From Sclerotiophoma versabilis (taxonomy: Eukaryota; Ascomycota; Dothideomycetes; Pleosporales; Didymellaceae), in the NCBI GenBank assembly GCA_012274445.1, contig JAAROD010000026.1, forward strand, positions 744,001 to 808,000: a DNA stretch of 64,000 bases. The letters run 5' to 3'. The stretch's first letter is position 1; each line of letters starts with the position of its first letter. The translations under genes were made by a program, and so were the position numbers. This document shows, piece by piece, positions 1 through 10,492 of the stretch. The notes beneath the pieces were generated by a model. It ran no database searches. It had not been told where the DNA came from and worked only from the letters and a program-made list of their open reading frames with translations.

Positions 1-1309
1 TGATGGTCTCCCACACCAGCTTCTCTGGCTCAGGGGAGGATACACTTCCGTCATCCGTCGAATTCGTTTTGAAGTGTGGCGATGGGGACGAAACTGCGCG
101 CAGGACCTTTGCTTCTCGGTTGTTCTCAGCCTTATCGAGTCGGTATCTTCTCAAGTCGTCGTAACCTTCTTTCGCGATGGAAAGGAAAACAAAAAACAAT
201 AATGGTACAATGGTGGTGTACTTTCCAGTGGTACTGAGGTCGGGTATCATTTGAAGGATAGAGATTACAAGGAAATAGAAATTTGCGAGTTTCGAAAACT
301 GAGCAACAAGTTGACGCGGTACAAAATTCCAGGCTGAGTACCGTGTTGATCGTATCCAGTTATGTACATACGGTTGGGAGGTTCGTTCATCGATCAAGGG
401 CTCTCTCCGTGCGGGATCCAAAAATATGTGCCGTCCATCCTTGCTAGGCGGTATGTCATGCTGTCGCAGTATGAACTTGCGTGCCCGCACTGCAAAATCG
501 CGGAGCTGCTTGCCATATGCTGACCTCTTGCCAGCCTGGCCTTTTGTCCAACTGTTGTAGTGCGGTAAAGCAATTGGCCCTCTCCCTAGTTTCGCTTTCG
601 CGAGGTCTGATGCTTCCGAGGCAAACTCCATCTGTGCAGGAGTGACAGACACAACAGTGTTCCCACTCTTTGCTGCATCTCTGTTGCCATACACCCTCGA
701 CTGGCCTTGGTCACTCTGCGAGCTGCCAATGTCCTCGTCCAACTCGATGCTTGCTGCCGGGGGTGGGGCGTGGTCGGCGTAGTTCCTCCGAAACAGGGCA
801 CTGCGCATGGACAGGCCTCGGTTGCGAGTCTTGGAGGAGAGCAGCGAGCTCTTGCCTGCGGGGCGTGGTGGCAGTGGCGAGGTGTGTGAGGACGGCGAAC
901 TGCTTCCATGCGCTGGGGTCTCTGGGCCCTCGGGAGACACCTCGCGCGTGTCGATGGTCAAGTCTGGAGTGCCGGGTCGTCCTTTCGTGGTTGGGCCCTT
1001 TCCAGTCTGAGCGACTTCATCGACAGACGCTCTGTTGCGTGCCAGACTCGACCGTTGCGCCGGCACATGCCGTTCGATGTCGACCGAGAAGCGCACGCGT
1101 TGCGAGACGTCAGAGGACAGGCGTGAGGCTGTCGGTCGAGAGGTGCGTTCCATGGCTGAGGCTCGCGAGGCAATAGTCTCTTGTGGGTTCTCAATCGCAT
1201 ACGGGGGGGCGGTGGTCGTCTCCGCGGCAGTCGTTGTGAGTTCGTCGTCATCGTAAGAGGCAGAGCGCCGTCTGCGCGCGCCGCTGCTGGAGTCTGCGGC
1301 GTCTGACAT
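1..1309 (-). CDS. DNF3: P4-type phospholipid-transporting ATPase (flippase), N-terminal part, runs off the left edge
   Basis: An uninterrupted frame runs from an ATG at 1309 to the window edge, about 436 codons with no stop. The first ~300 residues are a Ser/Arg/Pro-rich cytosolic tail beginning MSDAADSSSGARRRR. Then comes the typical start of a P4-ATPase core: a short soluble stretch ending in FSKLANFYF, a first membrane helix around residue 345-360 (LVISILQMIP), the YTTIVPLLFFVFLSIAKEGYD segment split over helix 2, and the following DDLRRYRLDKAEN. These N-terminal helix signatures identify a lipid flippase that moves phospholipids from the exofacial to the cytosolic leaflet in Golgi, endosome or plasma membrane. 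The closest match from memory is the Dnf3/DnfD branch; the DKTGT and ATP-binding domains lie outside the window. The family is certain, the Dnf3 assignment likely. Confidence 0.88.
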   Translation of the reverse strand, partial: MSDAADSSSGARRRRSASYDDDELTTTAAETTTAPPYAIENPQETIASRASAMERTSRPTASRLSSDVSQRVRFSVDIERHVPAQRSSLARNRASVDEVAQTGKGPTTKGRPGTPDLTIDTREVSPEGPETPAHGSSSPSSHTSPLPPRPAGKSSLLSSKTRNRGLSMRSALFRRNYADHAPPPAASIELDEDIGSSQSDQGQSRVYGNRDAAKSGNTVVSVTPAQMEFASEASDLAKAKLGRGPIALPHYNSWTKGQAGKRSAYGKQLRDFAVRARKFILRQHDIPPSKDGRHIFLDPARREPLIDERTSQPYVHNWIRSTRYSAWNFVPRQLVAQFSKLANFYFLVISILQMIPDLSTTGKYTTIVPLLFFVFLSIAKEGYDDLRRYRLDKAENNREAKVLRAVSSPSPHFKTNSTDDGSVSSPEPEKLVWETI

Positions 1310-2285
1310 GGCCGTCCAACATGCCACACGTAGGCAAAACGAGCGTCGTGGGCGGAGGGCCTCGCAGCTTGCGTGACGAGTCGAGTCGCTGGTCCTTCTG
1401 GACGATCTAGCGGCTCGTCTTAGCGATTACGCGGCGGAGAGGCTCTCCGAAGTCGAGGTCTGTTCATCTGGGAGGCGCGGGCGCTTGAGGACAGGCGGTA
1501 GCAGGCTGTTGGAAATGAATGGGCGCCTGTGGGCGGAGTCGCTGCCCACACGGCTCGGCGGCTGAATTTGGACAGCCTTGACTCGGCTGACGCCCGTGAT
1601 GCGTGCTGCATGGATCCCTGCATCGTGCTGCGAACCGTTGACGTAACCATCCAAGCCGGACTGCCGCTGCCGCTCCACGGCCCCGGATCCAGAAAGCTAC
1701 TCCACAGACGTGCGTCTAGAGGTGTTGAGAACCATGGATGCGCTCGAGCATCGCCACGTGGCAGACAAAGGACTCCCACGTGGTCGGCCATCACCTGAGC
1801 GCTTTTCTGTTTGGTTGGAACGGTGCTGCGATTACGCTATGCTACGCTATGCTATACAGAGCTCGACTAAAATACTACTGTTAAAGCAGGGACAAAGAAA
1901 AGAAAATCAGCGCAAGCAAAGCATTTGTCTAGCAAGAGCTCGAATGCCATTCAATTGCACTGAACCAGCTACACGCTACTCCAACGCCCGGTAAGAATGC
2001 TCGCAAGAAACAATGTGGTATAATGAGAGTCCTGCGACTCAATGCATCGTGTGATCCTCCTCTTCGCAGATATGCTTGCCAACTCCCATACATGTCCTTC
2101 AAGAAAAGAGAAGCAGTCTGTTGTGGTATCCCAATGTCGTGACGCTCATTAAAGTGTGAAACCCTCAAAGATTACGGTGGAAGAGACAAGCGCCATGCAG
2201 TATGCGGCCATAGATAAACGTCCAATGACAATGTCACGGTATGTTGTGCGGAAACAGATGATTAGGAAATAGCACCGTCGCCTGT
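1310..2285. other. Intergenic: flippase 5' flank and Mub1 3' flank
   Basis: About 980 bases with no convincing coding frame. The part next to 1309 should hold the flippase promoter and leader; the part next to 2286 the Mub1 3' UTR. A small direct repeat of the type CTATGCTACG occurs near 1835-1860. The 80-120 residue frames here have neither recognisable domains nor plausible introns. Confidence 0.6.
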
Positions 2286-4151
2286 CTAGGTGGCAGCTAC
2301 GCACCAGTGGCGGTGGAATACCCACGCGCTCTTCTGGCACTCTTTGCTGCAGTATTTGGTCCTTCGACAGCGACGACACTTGGCGAACTGGCGTGTGTAC
2401 TCTTCCCAGCGACCGCACTGGTAATATGCGCACTGACGGATGCCGCCACGGGAGTCGTCTTTCCGGCAGAGGTTGCGCATCACGACGCTTGCCCAGTACT
2501 GCATGTCCGATGTGTGGTGTCGAACGGTGAACTGTTCGACAAGAGGGAAGATGTTGAAGTCATCTGGGAGCTCGTACTCTTCAAGCTCCTCTTCCTCTTC
2601 TTCCTCGGTCTTGGGTACAGGAACCTCTCCGTCCAGCAACTGCAGGTCGGACCCAATCTTCAGCTTGGGAACTAGGTGGGATTGTTGAAAGTAATTCCGG
2701 AGGTTGCAGTATTTCGAAACGTACGCCAACAGCTGCAGGGACATCAGAACGTCCTCATCACGGGGCATGGCAGCGAGTACGCCAGCTGTGGCATTGCGGT
2801 CTTGAGCATAGCGAGGATACCAAGGTGGTGGAGGGTTTGCGTTCGCAACATTGATGGCGGGCTGCATGGGAGAAAAGCCTGCAATGGTAGCAGCAGTGGG
2901 CGGGGTATTGGTTGGGTTGATCAAGCTGCCGTCAAGTGCAGGTCGGTGTGTGATGTTGAAAGTCTCGTTGTTCTCGTCTGCGGCGTCAGAGGGTGCTGCG
3001 AGAGGAACCGGTGTTGTGCCAGCATCCATCTCGACATTGTCTACAATGGCAGAAAGGTCCATGTCTTGCTGGATGCCGACAATGGGCTCGTTTGCAGCGG
3101 GGCCTGCCGCTGCAACAGCGTCCATTGACAGCTCCTCCTGTTGCGCATCGAGGTCAGACTCGCCAGACATGGACAGCTGGTGTCGGATCGACGGTCGGCG
3201 GCGTGCGCGGTTCAACCCCGCTCGTGGACTAGCTTGGCGTGCCTGTGGAGCACTCGGCGTGGTAGGCGACTCAGGTTGGGAAGTGATCTCCCCTGCCAGG
3301 GCTGGGAGCATGGAGGGCAGCCGATCAGCATCTCGCACGGGCCGCAGTGCAAAACCATCTGCTGCGGTTTCCATAGATGGTATAGCGGTGACGAGTGGCT
3401 GGCCGAGGTTGCGAGTAGCAGCACCGAACAGCGGTGCGCGTGGCTCGTGGTGTGGCCTGTGGTTATGGTGATGGTGGTGTGATGGTCGTCCGCGGTTGAA
3501 GGTGGTGCGCTCAGGCGGGGAGCTCAGGGCAAAAGCAGGCATGTGGTTGCCCTCCATGGCAGCGTCGAGAAGGGGGATCTGGGCCTGAGTCAAGCCAGCG
3601 TGCGGAGGCAGCTGAGGAATCTCAATGGGGGGAGGAATAGCACGCCGCGAGCGGTCTGACCTGTGGCCCGAGCCAGAAGCCATCTCGCCAGAGCGTGATG
3701 AGTGGTGGCGGCTGGAGCCGCCCAGGCGTGCAGAACGGTGCAGCTCAGCCTCAGCCCTCTGTCTGTACTTGTCGACGACCTTGATGTAGTTGTCGAGGAT
3801 GGTGGCGATGACAGGCACCATGTCAGCCTCGACCACACGGGTCCTGACGTTCTCGGAGCCTCGCACTCCGATGTTGAAGATGCATTGGAAGGCCAGGTTC
3901 CACTTCCACATGTCCATCATGTCCTTGCTCCGGCCCTCCTTGAGGATGCATATCAGGCGCTCGATGCCGCCATCGACGGTGAGGATGTCCCTGATGCGTG
4001 CGGACGATGTGGTCAGATAGGCGAGGTGGTTGAGCGAGTTGATGAGCGGGAGGGTCGAGGTGCAGTCGAGGGCACGGCGGTCGTAGAGGGCGGTGGTGAT
4101 GCCGACCGAGGCCTTGTTGGCGTTGGGGATGCTGAAATTGACCTCGCGCAT
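2286..4151 (-). CDS. mub1: MYND zinc-finger protein Mub1/SamB
   Basis: Single exon of 621 residues from ATG 4151 to stop 2286. The N-terminal ~120 residues are helical and begin MREVNFSIPNANKAS, as in SamB/Mub1 proteins. The middle is Ser/His/Pro-rich and disordered. The last ~45 residues form a MYND zinc finger with spaced pairs CAYYQC, CRRCRRTKYC, C and HRHWC. Yeast Mub1 bridges the E3 ligase Ubr2 and E2 Rad6 to ubiquitinate Rpn4; Aspergillus SamB affects nuclear positioning, septation and branching. Those roles are family knowledge. The ORF is as long as expected and undamaged. It faces away from the CorA gene across a 1.28 kb shared 5' region. Confidence 0.9.
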   Translation of the reverse strand: MREVNFSIPNANKASVGITTALYDRRALDCTSTLPLINSLNHLAYLTTSSARIRDILTVDGGIERLICILKEGRSKDMMDMWKWNLAFQCIFNIGVRGSENVRTRVVEADMVPVIATILDNYIKVVDKYRQRAEAELHRSARLGGSSRHHSSRSGEMASGSGHRSDRSRRAIPPPIEIPQLPPHAGLTQAQIPLLDAAMEGNHMPAFALSSPPERTTFNRGRPSHHHHHNHRPHHEPRAPLFGAATRNLGQPLVTAIPSMETAADGFALRPVRDADRLPSMLPALAGEITSQPESPTTPSAPQARQASPRAGLNRARRRPSIRHQLSMSGESDLDAQQEELSMDAVAAAGPAANEPIVGIQQDMDLSAIVDNVEMDAGTTPVPLAAPSDAADENNETFNITHRPALDGSLINPTNTPPTAATIAGFSPMQPAINVANANPPPPWYPRYAQDRNATAGVLAAMPRDEDVLMSLQLLAYVSKYCNLRNYFQQSHLVPKLKIGSDLQLLDGEVPVPKTEEEEEEELEEYELPDDFNIFPLVEQFTVRHHTSDMQYWASVVMRNLCRKDDSRGGIRQCAYYQCGRWEEYTRQFAKCRRCRRTKYCSKECQKSAWVFHRHWCVAAT

Positions 4152-5430
4152 GTTGGCTGGGTGCTGCGGTGAGGCGTGGTGGGCGGGTGGGAAGACGAGG
4201 AGCCGTGGGGTGGTGCAGCGCTAGTGTCGCATGTGGTGGGCGACAGCAGGCCTGGGCAGAGAGAGGCGGCACGGAGACCGCGAGCAGCAGACGCCTTGAC
4301 GCGGACGGCGGTGCGCTGCAGAAGGAGGGTGAGGCGGGCGTGGGAGGGGGGGGTTTGATGGGCGGTCGGCGGGAGATGAAGATGTTTGCTGTGTGTTAGG
4401 GGTGTCCCAGGCACGGCAGGAGCGTGTGGTGCGGCCAGCTGGGGGCGCGCTCAGTCGAGGGGCCGCCGGGGCAGGGCGCAGCGGGGCGGGTCTGTGGCTC
4501 TCTGGGCAGGGCGGCGGCGGTGGAGTAGAATGGGCGTGCTAGAGTATGTTCAATGAGGCTGCTGTGGTGGGAGTGGGAATGGGGAGGAGGCACTGGAGGC
4601 GGTTTGGGCGAGCGATGATGGGCCGCCCGCGCAGGGTGGAGATCTCGGCACAGCTAGCGGGACCGCGAATAGCAACAGCCTCGCCCTCTCATTTCATGCC
4701 AAATCGCTGCCACTCGGTGCAGCTGCACGCGCCGCTGCTTTGTCACGGGCCAGTCCTGCGGCGCGCCCGCACTGCTGCGTGTCTGCGACGGTGCCAGACT
4801 GCACTCAAGCCTGCTCCCAAGACTGGCTTCGAGACTGCAAATTCTTGCCCTCGCCTTGAGCGCCGGCCGATGCCGATGCTGATGCTGAGAAATGCACTGC
4901 AGCGCGCAGACTCGGTGCTTTCCCAACGCTCGGTGCTTTCCCAACGCTCGCCTGCCACCCTGTCGTGCCACCCTGATGGCTCCCCACCTCAAGCTCACCA
5001 CACTCAACAGGGCCTGGGCGAAGGTGCCCAGGACGTGAACCACGGCCTCGCGGCCTGAGCTTCGGCTGCGCTCCGAGCAAACGCTCCAGCACACGCCTGC
5101 ACACGCCCGCACTCGCCTGCACTCACTGCCCGCTGCTCGTGGACCTGCTCACCTCGGCGGGCTGGCGACGGGCTGGACCGCAGCCAGCAGCGGCCGCAGG
5201 TCGCTCCCAGCTGAAAAGTGCCAGCGCCGTGTTGTGTACACAACAAGTGGGTGGAGGTGCAGCCCGGGTGACAGGCCACGGCCTTGCTCCGTCATAGCAT
5301 CGTCGTGCCCATGGCCCCTAAACTCTGTCCTTATTCCCGCTCTGACGTGCCATGATCCCCTGAAGTCCCCCAGAGCCAGCTTCACGACGTTCCCCTGCGA
5401 GCTGCGCAGCACTCGCACCGTCTATGCGTG
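4152..5430. other. Shared 5' region between Mub1 and the CorA transporter
   Basis: A 1.28 kb GC-rich divergent intergenic stretch that must contain both promoters and leaders. No coding frame is convincing. It contains an exact 18-bp tandem duplication at 4911-4946 and a CCTGCAC-like repetitive stretch around 5090-5130. Confidence 0.6.
4911..4946 (+). repeat. 18-bp exact tandem duplication
   Basis: Two adjacent copies of CTCGGTGCTTTCCCAACG, followed by the first four bases of a third. It lies in the divergent promoter region of Mub1 and CorA. It could be a doubled protein-binding site or simple slippage. Confidence 0.9.
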
Positions 5431-7518
5431 ATGGCCTCGCCACCAGCCTCCAAGATCCAGGACTTTGCCTCGCCACCCGCCCCTGCCTCTGCCCAGGGCC
5501 GGCGTCCGTCCGCGGCAACGGCGCCTAGGCTCCATCTCGACACTCAGCTGGGTGAAGCCGCCCAAAGCAGAAGCCGTGGACGGTCTGCGACCTCGACAAC
5601 GGCAACTGCAGCCCAGCCAAACATCGAGGAGGTCCTCTCGCTCTCTCCCACCTACAGTCGCTCCTCCATCGACACTACCCTGCGCCGGCGCATAACACGT
5701 TCCAATACTGTTCGTCACTACCAGTCGCCGACACGCGCAACGTGGGAGGAGCCGGGCGCTGAGCCTGGTGTGGATGTCAAGGATGAGGAGGCGGCTGCAC
5801 GCTTTGCACACCTGCGCCAACAGTGCGAGATCACCGTAGTCGACTTCTCTGCCGAGCGCATACAGACATATGAGCTGGACAACGAAACTCTCCAAGACTT
5901 TGTCAAAAGGCCCAAAGATGACTGGGTCGAGTGTCGCTGGGTCAATGTCAACGGGTTAGACTTCGACGTCATCAGTGAGCTTGCAACTCACAAGACACTG
6001 CACCGTCTGGCAATCGAGGACTTGATGACAGGTCGAGAGCAGCGGACAAAGGTCGACTGGTACTCGGATCAAGCTTTCAGTAAGTGGGACTGCCCTTTGC
6101 GCGACGCTGCCGCTTTCCGGGAACCAGGACCACCAACATCAACAACGCATCCTGGAGGCACTGACCACCACTGCTAACCATCATCAGTGCTATTGACCCT
6201 CTCTAAACTCGTCCGGAACCCCATCGACGATTCAGACAGCGACTCGGATTCAGACCAAGAGCTGCCCAGGCGTGCACGCTCACGCTCACGCTCAAGAGCT
6301 GCACAACATGCACACAAGAAAAAGAGAAGATCGTGGGTAAGGAAAGTCAAGGATGCTTTCGGCCTGCCAACCGGTTCCAAGCCGCCGAAGGACTTGGAGC
6401 ATACCCCTGACAGCTTCGAGAAGCGCGGCACCAACCTGGACGTCGCAAGTGTCTCTCGTATGTCAACTTCACCAATGGATGGTGGCGGTATTCGCACTCT
6501 CCAGCGCTACCGCGGTGGTCCAAACTTAGAACGCATCCTCTACCTCGAACAAAACTCCGCGCTCACAGACAAGCACCTCACCGTCAGCGTAGAGCAAGTT
6601 GGCATCTTCCTCTGCTCCGACAACAGCGTAATCTCTTTCTTTGAACACTCAGCCAACATCATCGAATCCTTCATCCTCAAGCGTCTCAACACCGAAGACA
6701 CCATCCTTCGCCGCAGCGCCGACAGCTCCATGATCGTGCAAGCCATAATCGACGCCATCATTGACTTGGCCATTCCCGTCGTTGCCGCCTACGAAGATGC
6801 CATGGGCGAGCTCGAACTTGACGTCCTCGAAGACCCGGAGATCCACCACTCACAATCCCTCTACCTGCTCACCTCCGAGCTCTCCATTCTGCGCAACACA
6901 ATCCAGCCCATCATCTCCCTCATCAACGCTCTCCGCGACCACAAATCCGACCCCATGCAGCAAAACTGGATCCAGCACCAGAACTCCAACCTCGCAACCC
7001 GCAAGACAATGACCTCGATAACCATCTCTCCGCTAGCACACACGTACTTGGGAGATGTGGAAGACCACTGCATCATGATCACCGCCTCGCTCGACCAAAT
7101 GCGGCGCGCAGCCGACAACCTAATAGACCTGATCTTCAACATGATGGGTGCATTCCAGAACGAATCCATGAAAGTGCTCACCGCCGTCACCATCTTCTTC
7201 CTCCCTTTAACCTTCTTGGTCGGATACTTTGGCCAGAACTTCGAGCGCTTCGACGGCGTGCAGCACCATTCCGACGCCTATTTCTGGATCATTGCCGTCC
7301 CTGTCATGGTTGTTACCATGCTGGTGCTCATGAGTCAGAATATTGTACGCAAGATTAGGCGCTGGGCGGGGAAGTTCAAGTTGAAGAGGGCCAAGCTCAA
7401 GATCAACTCCAGTAACGGCAGGAACGGGGCAAACTTGCTGGGTATGACGCATGAGCAGAAGAAGAGGGTCAAGAGGAGGCAGACGATGTATACAAAGGGC
7501 CAAATCGGCTCGTTCTGA
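5431..7518 (+). CDS. CorA-family divalent metal ion transporter
   Basis: Two exons, 5431-6079 and 6188-7518. The 108-nt intron has a GTAAGT donor, GCTAAC branch region and CAG acceptor, and the join restores one frame of 659 residues. The first ~110 residues are disordered and basic; the next ~430 form the cytosolic CorA funnel. Two C-terminal membrane helices follow at about 548-567 and 581-600. The loop after helix 1 reads YFGQNFERF where CorA proteins normally carry GMN (YGMNFE), so Gln replaces the Met of the selectivity motif. CorA/Alr/Mnr2 proteins carry Mg2+ and related cations as homopentamers in plasma, vacuolar or mitochondrial membranes; which membrane applies here is unknown. An upstream ATG at 5424 in another frame overlaps the start. 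Confidence 0.87.
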
Positions 7519-7928
7519 GTCTGCGACTTGTTGGTTGAACGTCCATGGGCAGACAATGTGAATAAATAGCGAACTGGGAAGATGTTGGAGGTGAAATGAT
7601 ACCCTAGATTTTGACTTTGAGACGATAGACCTAGAATACACTCCGAATGAGGACTTGATCAGTACAGTACATTGGAAATGAAAATGATTCGGTGTGCCTT
7701 TTGTTATCGATCTAACAATGTTCTTTCTTCTACAACAAAACAAACACAATCCTCCGCGGCCCAGTCCACTTGATTTGACCAGGCTGCAGAAAGCGTAGCA
7801 ATGCCCGAACCCAAACGCCCGTCTATGCATTCCCACCCAACAAACCCTTGTTTGAAAGAAAAAAAATCATAGTCAGCGTCCTCATCACCCTCTCGACAAA
7901 ACCCAAATCAAGACCAACGACTCTTCTT
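7519..7928. other. Convergent 3' region between CorA gene and Gda1
   Basis: About 410 bases between the stop codons of two convergent genes. AT-richer than its surroundings. It is expected to hold both 3' UTRs; no coding frame is supported. Confidence 0.6.
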
Positions 7929-9795
7929 CTAATTGACCTCCTTGATCTTGCACTGCCATCCCGACTCCTTCTCCAGCAGAGGCAGACTACACGCTCGTTA
8001 GTATCAGGTACGCAGGACATGGTTGATGTAAGAAAGAAAGAAAGAAAGAAGGAAAGAAGGAAAGAAGGAAAGACTTACGAAGCACCCAGACACCAACCCA
8101 GCTCGTTACCCTTGATCTGCTTGGCGATGCGCACCTCGCGATCGAGGGGCATCCCGTATCCGGTGTGCAGCAGGGCGAGTTGGAAGTTCAGATCCAGACA
8201 CCACTCTGGGCGTCCGCGCAGCTCATCCAGGGCCTTGGGGACGGGCGTGAAAACGTCCCAGCCTTTCTCGCCCTGGCACACCTTCTCAGCGAGGTTCTGC
8301 AACTCGCGGAGCGTGAACGACTCGGGCATTCCCAGGTCCTGCGTGCGGTCGTAGAAGTAGGATAGTAGGTATACGGCTTCCGTGGCGAAAGTCTGCTCGA
8401 ATGGAGGCTGGTGCACGCCGCGGAATGCGCAGGGCGCGATCTTACATTCGTCGTCTTTGTGCAGCGTCTTTTCGGTCCAGCCGCGGCATTGTGTTGGTGC
8501 GGCGGTCGCGGGGCCGGTCATGTTGACCGTGACTGTCTCGCCGAGGGCGTGACCCTTGGGCATTTTGACGTCGATCTCGCGGCTCATGCCTGGGGCGATG
8601 CAGGGGTTGATGATAGGAGATTTGAGGTACTCTGTTGCGCCAGAGTCCTTGTTCTGCTGGTACAGAGCGTCGAGGATCGTGCTGTGCAGGTTGTTGCGCG
8701 CCTCCATCAGTCCGTAGCCAAGGTAAGAGTGCTGGTAGAGATCAAACTCGCGGCCGCCGAAGCTGAGAGCGTACTTGTGATCGCCTTCGGCGAGCTTGCT
8801 GGGTAGTCCGCCGCGAGGGGTTTCAGGGAAGGTTGGGTGGAAGACAATCTGAGTCGAGCCACCACCGAGGTCAAGCACGGCGGCTGTGGGAGTCTTGTCG
8901 GGGCCGCCAATCTTGCCAAGAAGGTAGTTGATGGTGATCCAGGCGTAGACGCCCTCCATCTCGCCGGGCATGACCTCGACACCATTCTTCTCTTCGGAGA
9001 CGAGGGGGAAGGGGTAGACGGTCTCCAGGCGATGACGCACAGCACGCAGTGTGTTGTTGCTCTTCTCCTCGCCGAGCTTGCGGAGACCTGCCGTAGCCTT
9101 GACGGCAATGGGGGAGCATCGCTGGTATTCTGGAGGGACGCTCGCCACCGCCTTGTCCATGAGCACGTCCAAGCTCTTCGCAGCACCCTCGGCGTCGTCG
9201 CCGTACGAGGAGAGGCCGGAACCTCCCTCCTTCTTGGGCGTCATCTCGAAGACCTCGCTCTCGAGCTCAGGGCTCGGGCCGCAGTTGTTGAACTTGTAGA
9301 CGTGAATGCGGGAGCCTGTGCTGCCGGCGTCGATCATGAGCGCATACTGAATAAGCGGCTTGTCTTTCGAGTAGGACTTTGTGCATGTCGCCTTTGCGCC
9401 GCCCACTGCTGTGTTTCCTCCCGTCGATACTGCGCCTGTCGTAGGTAGTCAGTATAGGTTTCAACGTGTGATGCTGCCTACGCACCTCTCGACAAGCCGT
9501 CGCGTGGCGCAATAAAGTACAGCACCAGCAGGACAAAGGCAATAATGCCACCCGTCTTCAGGTACCGCAGGCGCTGCCCCTGGTTCATCATTGCGGAGCC
9601 TTTGAAGTCGCTCATGTAGCCTGTGGAGTTCGTCGGCCGGTGTTGTGAATGGCGGTCGGGTTTCTCGTGAGGGTCGCTGTTGGGATTGTAGCTGCGCGGA
9701 AGGGAGACGGAGACGCGGCGGCGAGGGCCTGTGAAGCTGAGGTAGGACCAAATACCGGGTCGTTGTTGGCCGGGGGCTTCAACGCCGCTGGACAT
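7929..9795 (-). CDS. GDA1: Guanosine-diphosphatase, GDA1/CD39 family
   Basis: Three exons on the minus strand: 9795-9486, 9435-8079 and 7986-7929, giving 574 residues. The introns are 50 nt (GTGCGT...CAG) and 92 nt (GTAAGT, branch TACTAAC, TAG). The last exon supplies the C-terminus after WCLGAS, without which the protein would end too early. A single membrane helix (GGIIAFVLLVLYFIAP, about residues 82-97) after a short cytosolic tail makes it a type II Golgi protein. Apyrase-conserved regions are visible in order: DAGSTGSR, KATAGLR, WITINYLLGK and DLGGGSTQI. In yeast, Gda1 cleaves GDP to GMP in the Golgi lumen, so GMP can exchange for GDP-mannose. All key motifs look intact. Confidence 0.93.
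8027..8072. repeat. GAAAG/GGAAA purine microsatellite inside a Gda1 intron
   Basis: A run of AAAG units changing into GGAAAGAA units lies within the 92-nt second intron of Gda1 (7987-8078). On the sense strand it is a pure pyrimidine tract immediately after the donor. Its length probably varies between strains. Confidence 0.85.
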
Positions 9796-10492
9796 GCCAC
9801 TAGGGGAAGAGTAAGAAAAGGGTCCTGGGTTCAGGCCGTGTGCATCGAGTGGGACTGCATTCCGAGATTAGTCTAAATTACGGTGCAGTTGGGCTCACAG
9901 TAAGAAGAGACATACTGCAGTGCCTATAGGAAAGGGGGAAATGTGCTGAGTTGGTGCTCAGTTTGTTGCACCCCTCTGTTGCACTTGCGTCGTGTTCCCT
10001 TTGCTATTGAGTATCCCTGAATTGCCAAGCTAACAACTTTTGTGACGTCTGCAGCCAACAGTCTGTGATTGGTGCGGACTGTTTCCGTACTTGCTATCTT
10101 GGGACTTGCTCGTATTACACACCGTTATCTCTGCACGTGATTGCTTTTGGTACAAAACTTCTGTGTTCTATCTTCCAAACCCTGAGCTGCTCAATTGGGA
10201 GTACCTAGTGTCACCCCAGGATTGGTCTGGTAGTGAAGCCCCCACACATGCCCGAAATCTTGATATATCCGACGCTTCTGTGGGATAGTCGATGCTGGGA
10301 GCTCAAGCCGGGATTAGACGGTAGCGCTCGCCTTCTTGCGCGCTGTGTCGGACATAAATCTAAACCTCCAAGTCGAGCTCTCGTTGCGTCTGGACATGGC
10401 GTACTCCATTCGAATGAATTGGAAGCGAGCCGGCAACTTGGTGCTGGGGTCCAAGTGGGATCGAGATGTTGTAGCTGTCGAAAAGCCATCGG
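9796..10492. other. Intergenic: Gda1 promoter and 3' flank of the centrin-like gene
   Basis: About 700 bases. The side next to 9795 is the upstream region of Gda1; the side next to 10493 is the 3' end of the centrin-like gene. Open frames of 60-158 residues here show no domain and no continuity with neighbours. Confidence 0.55.
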
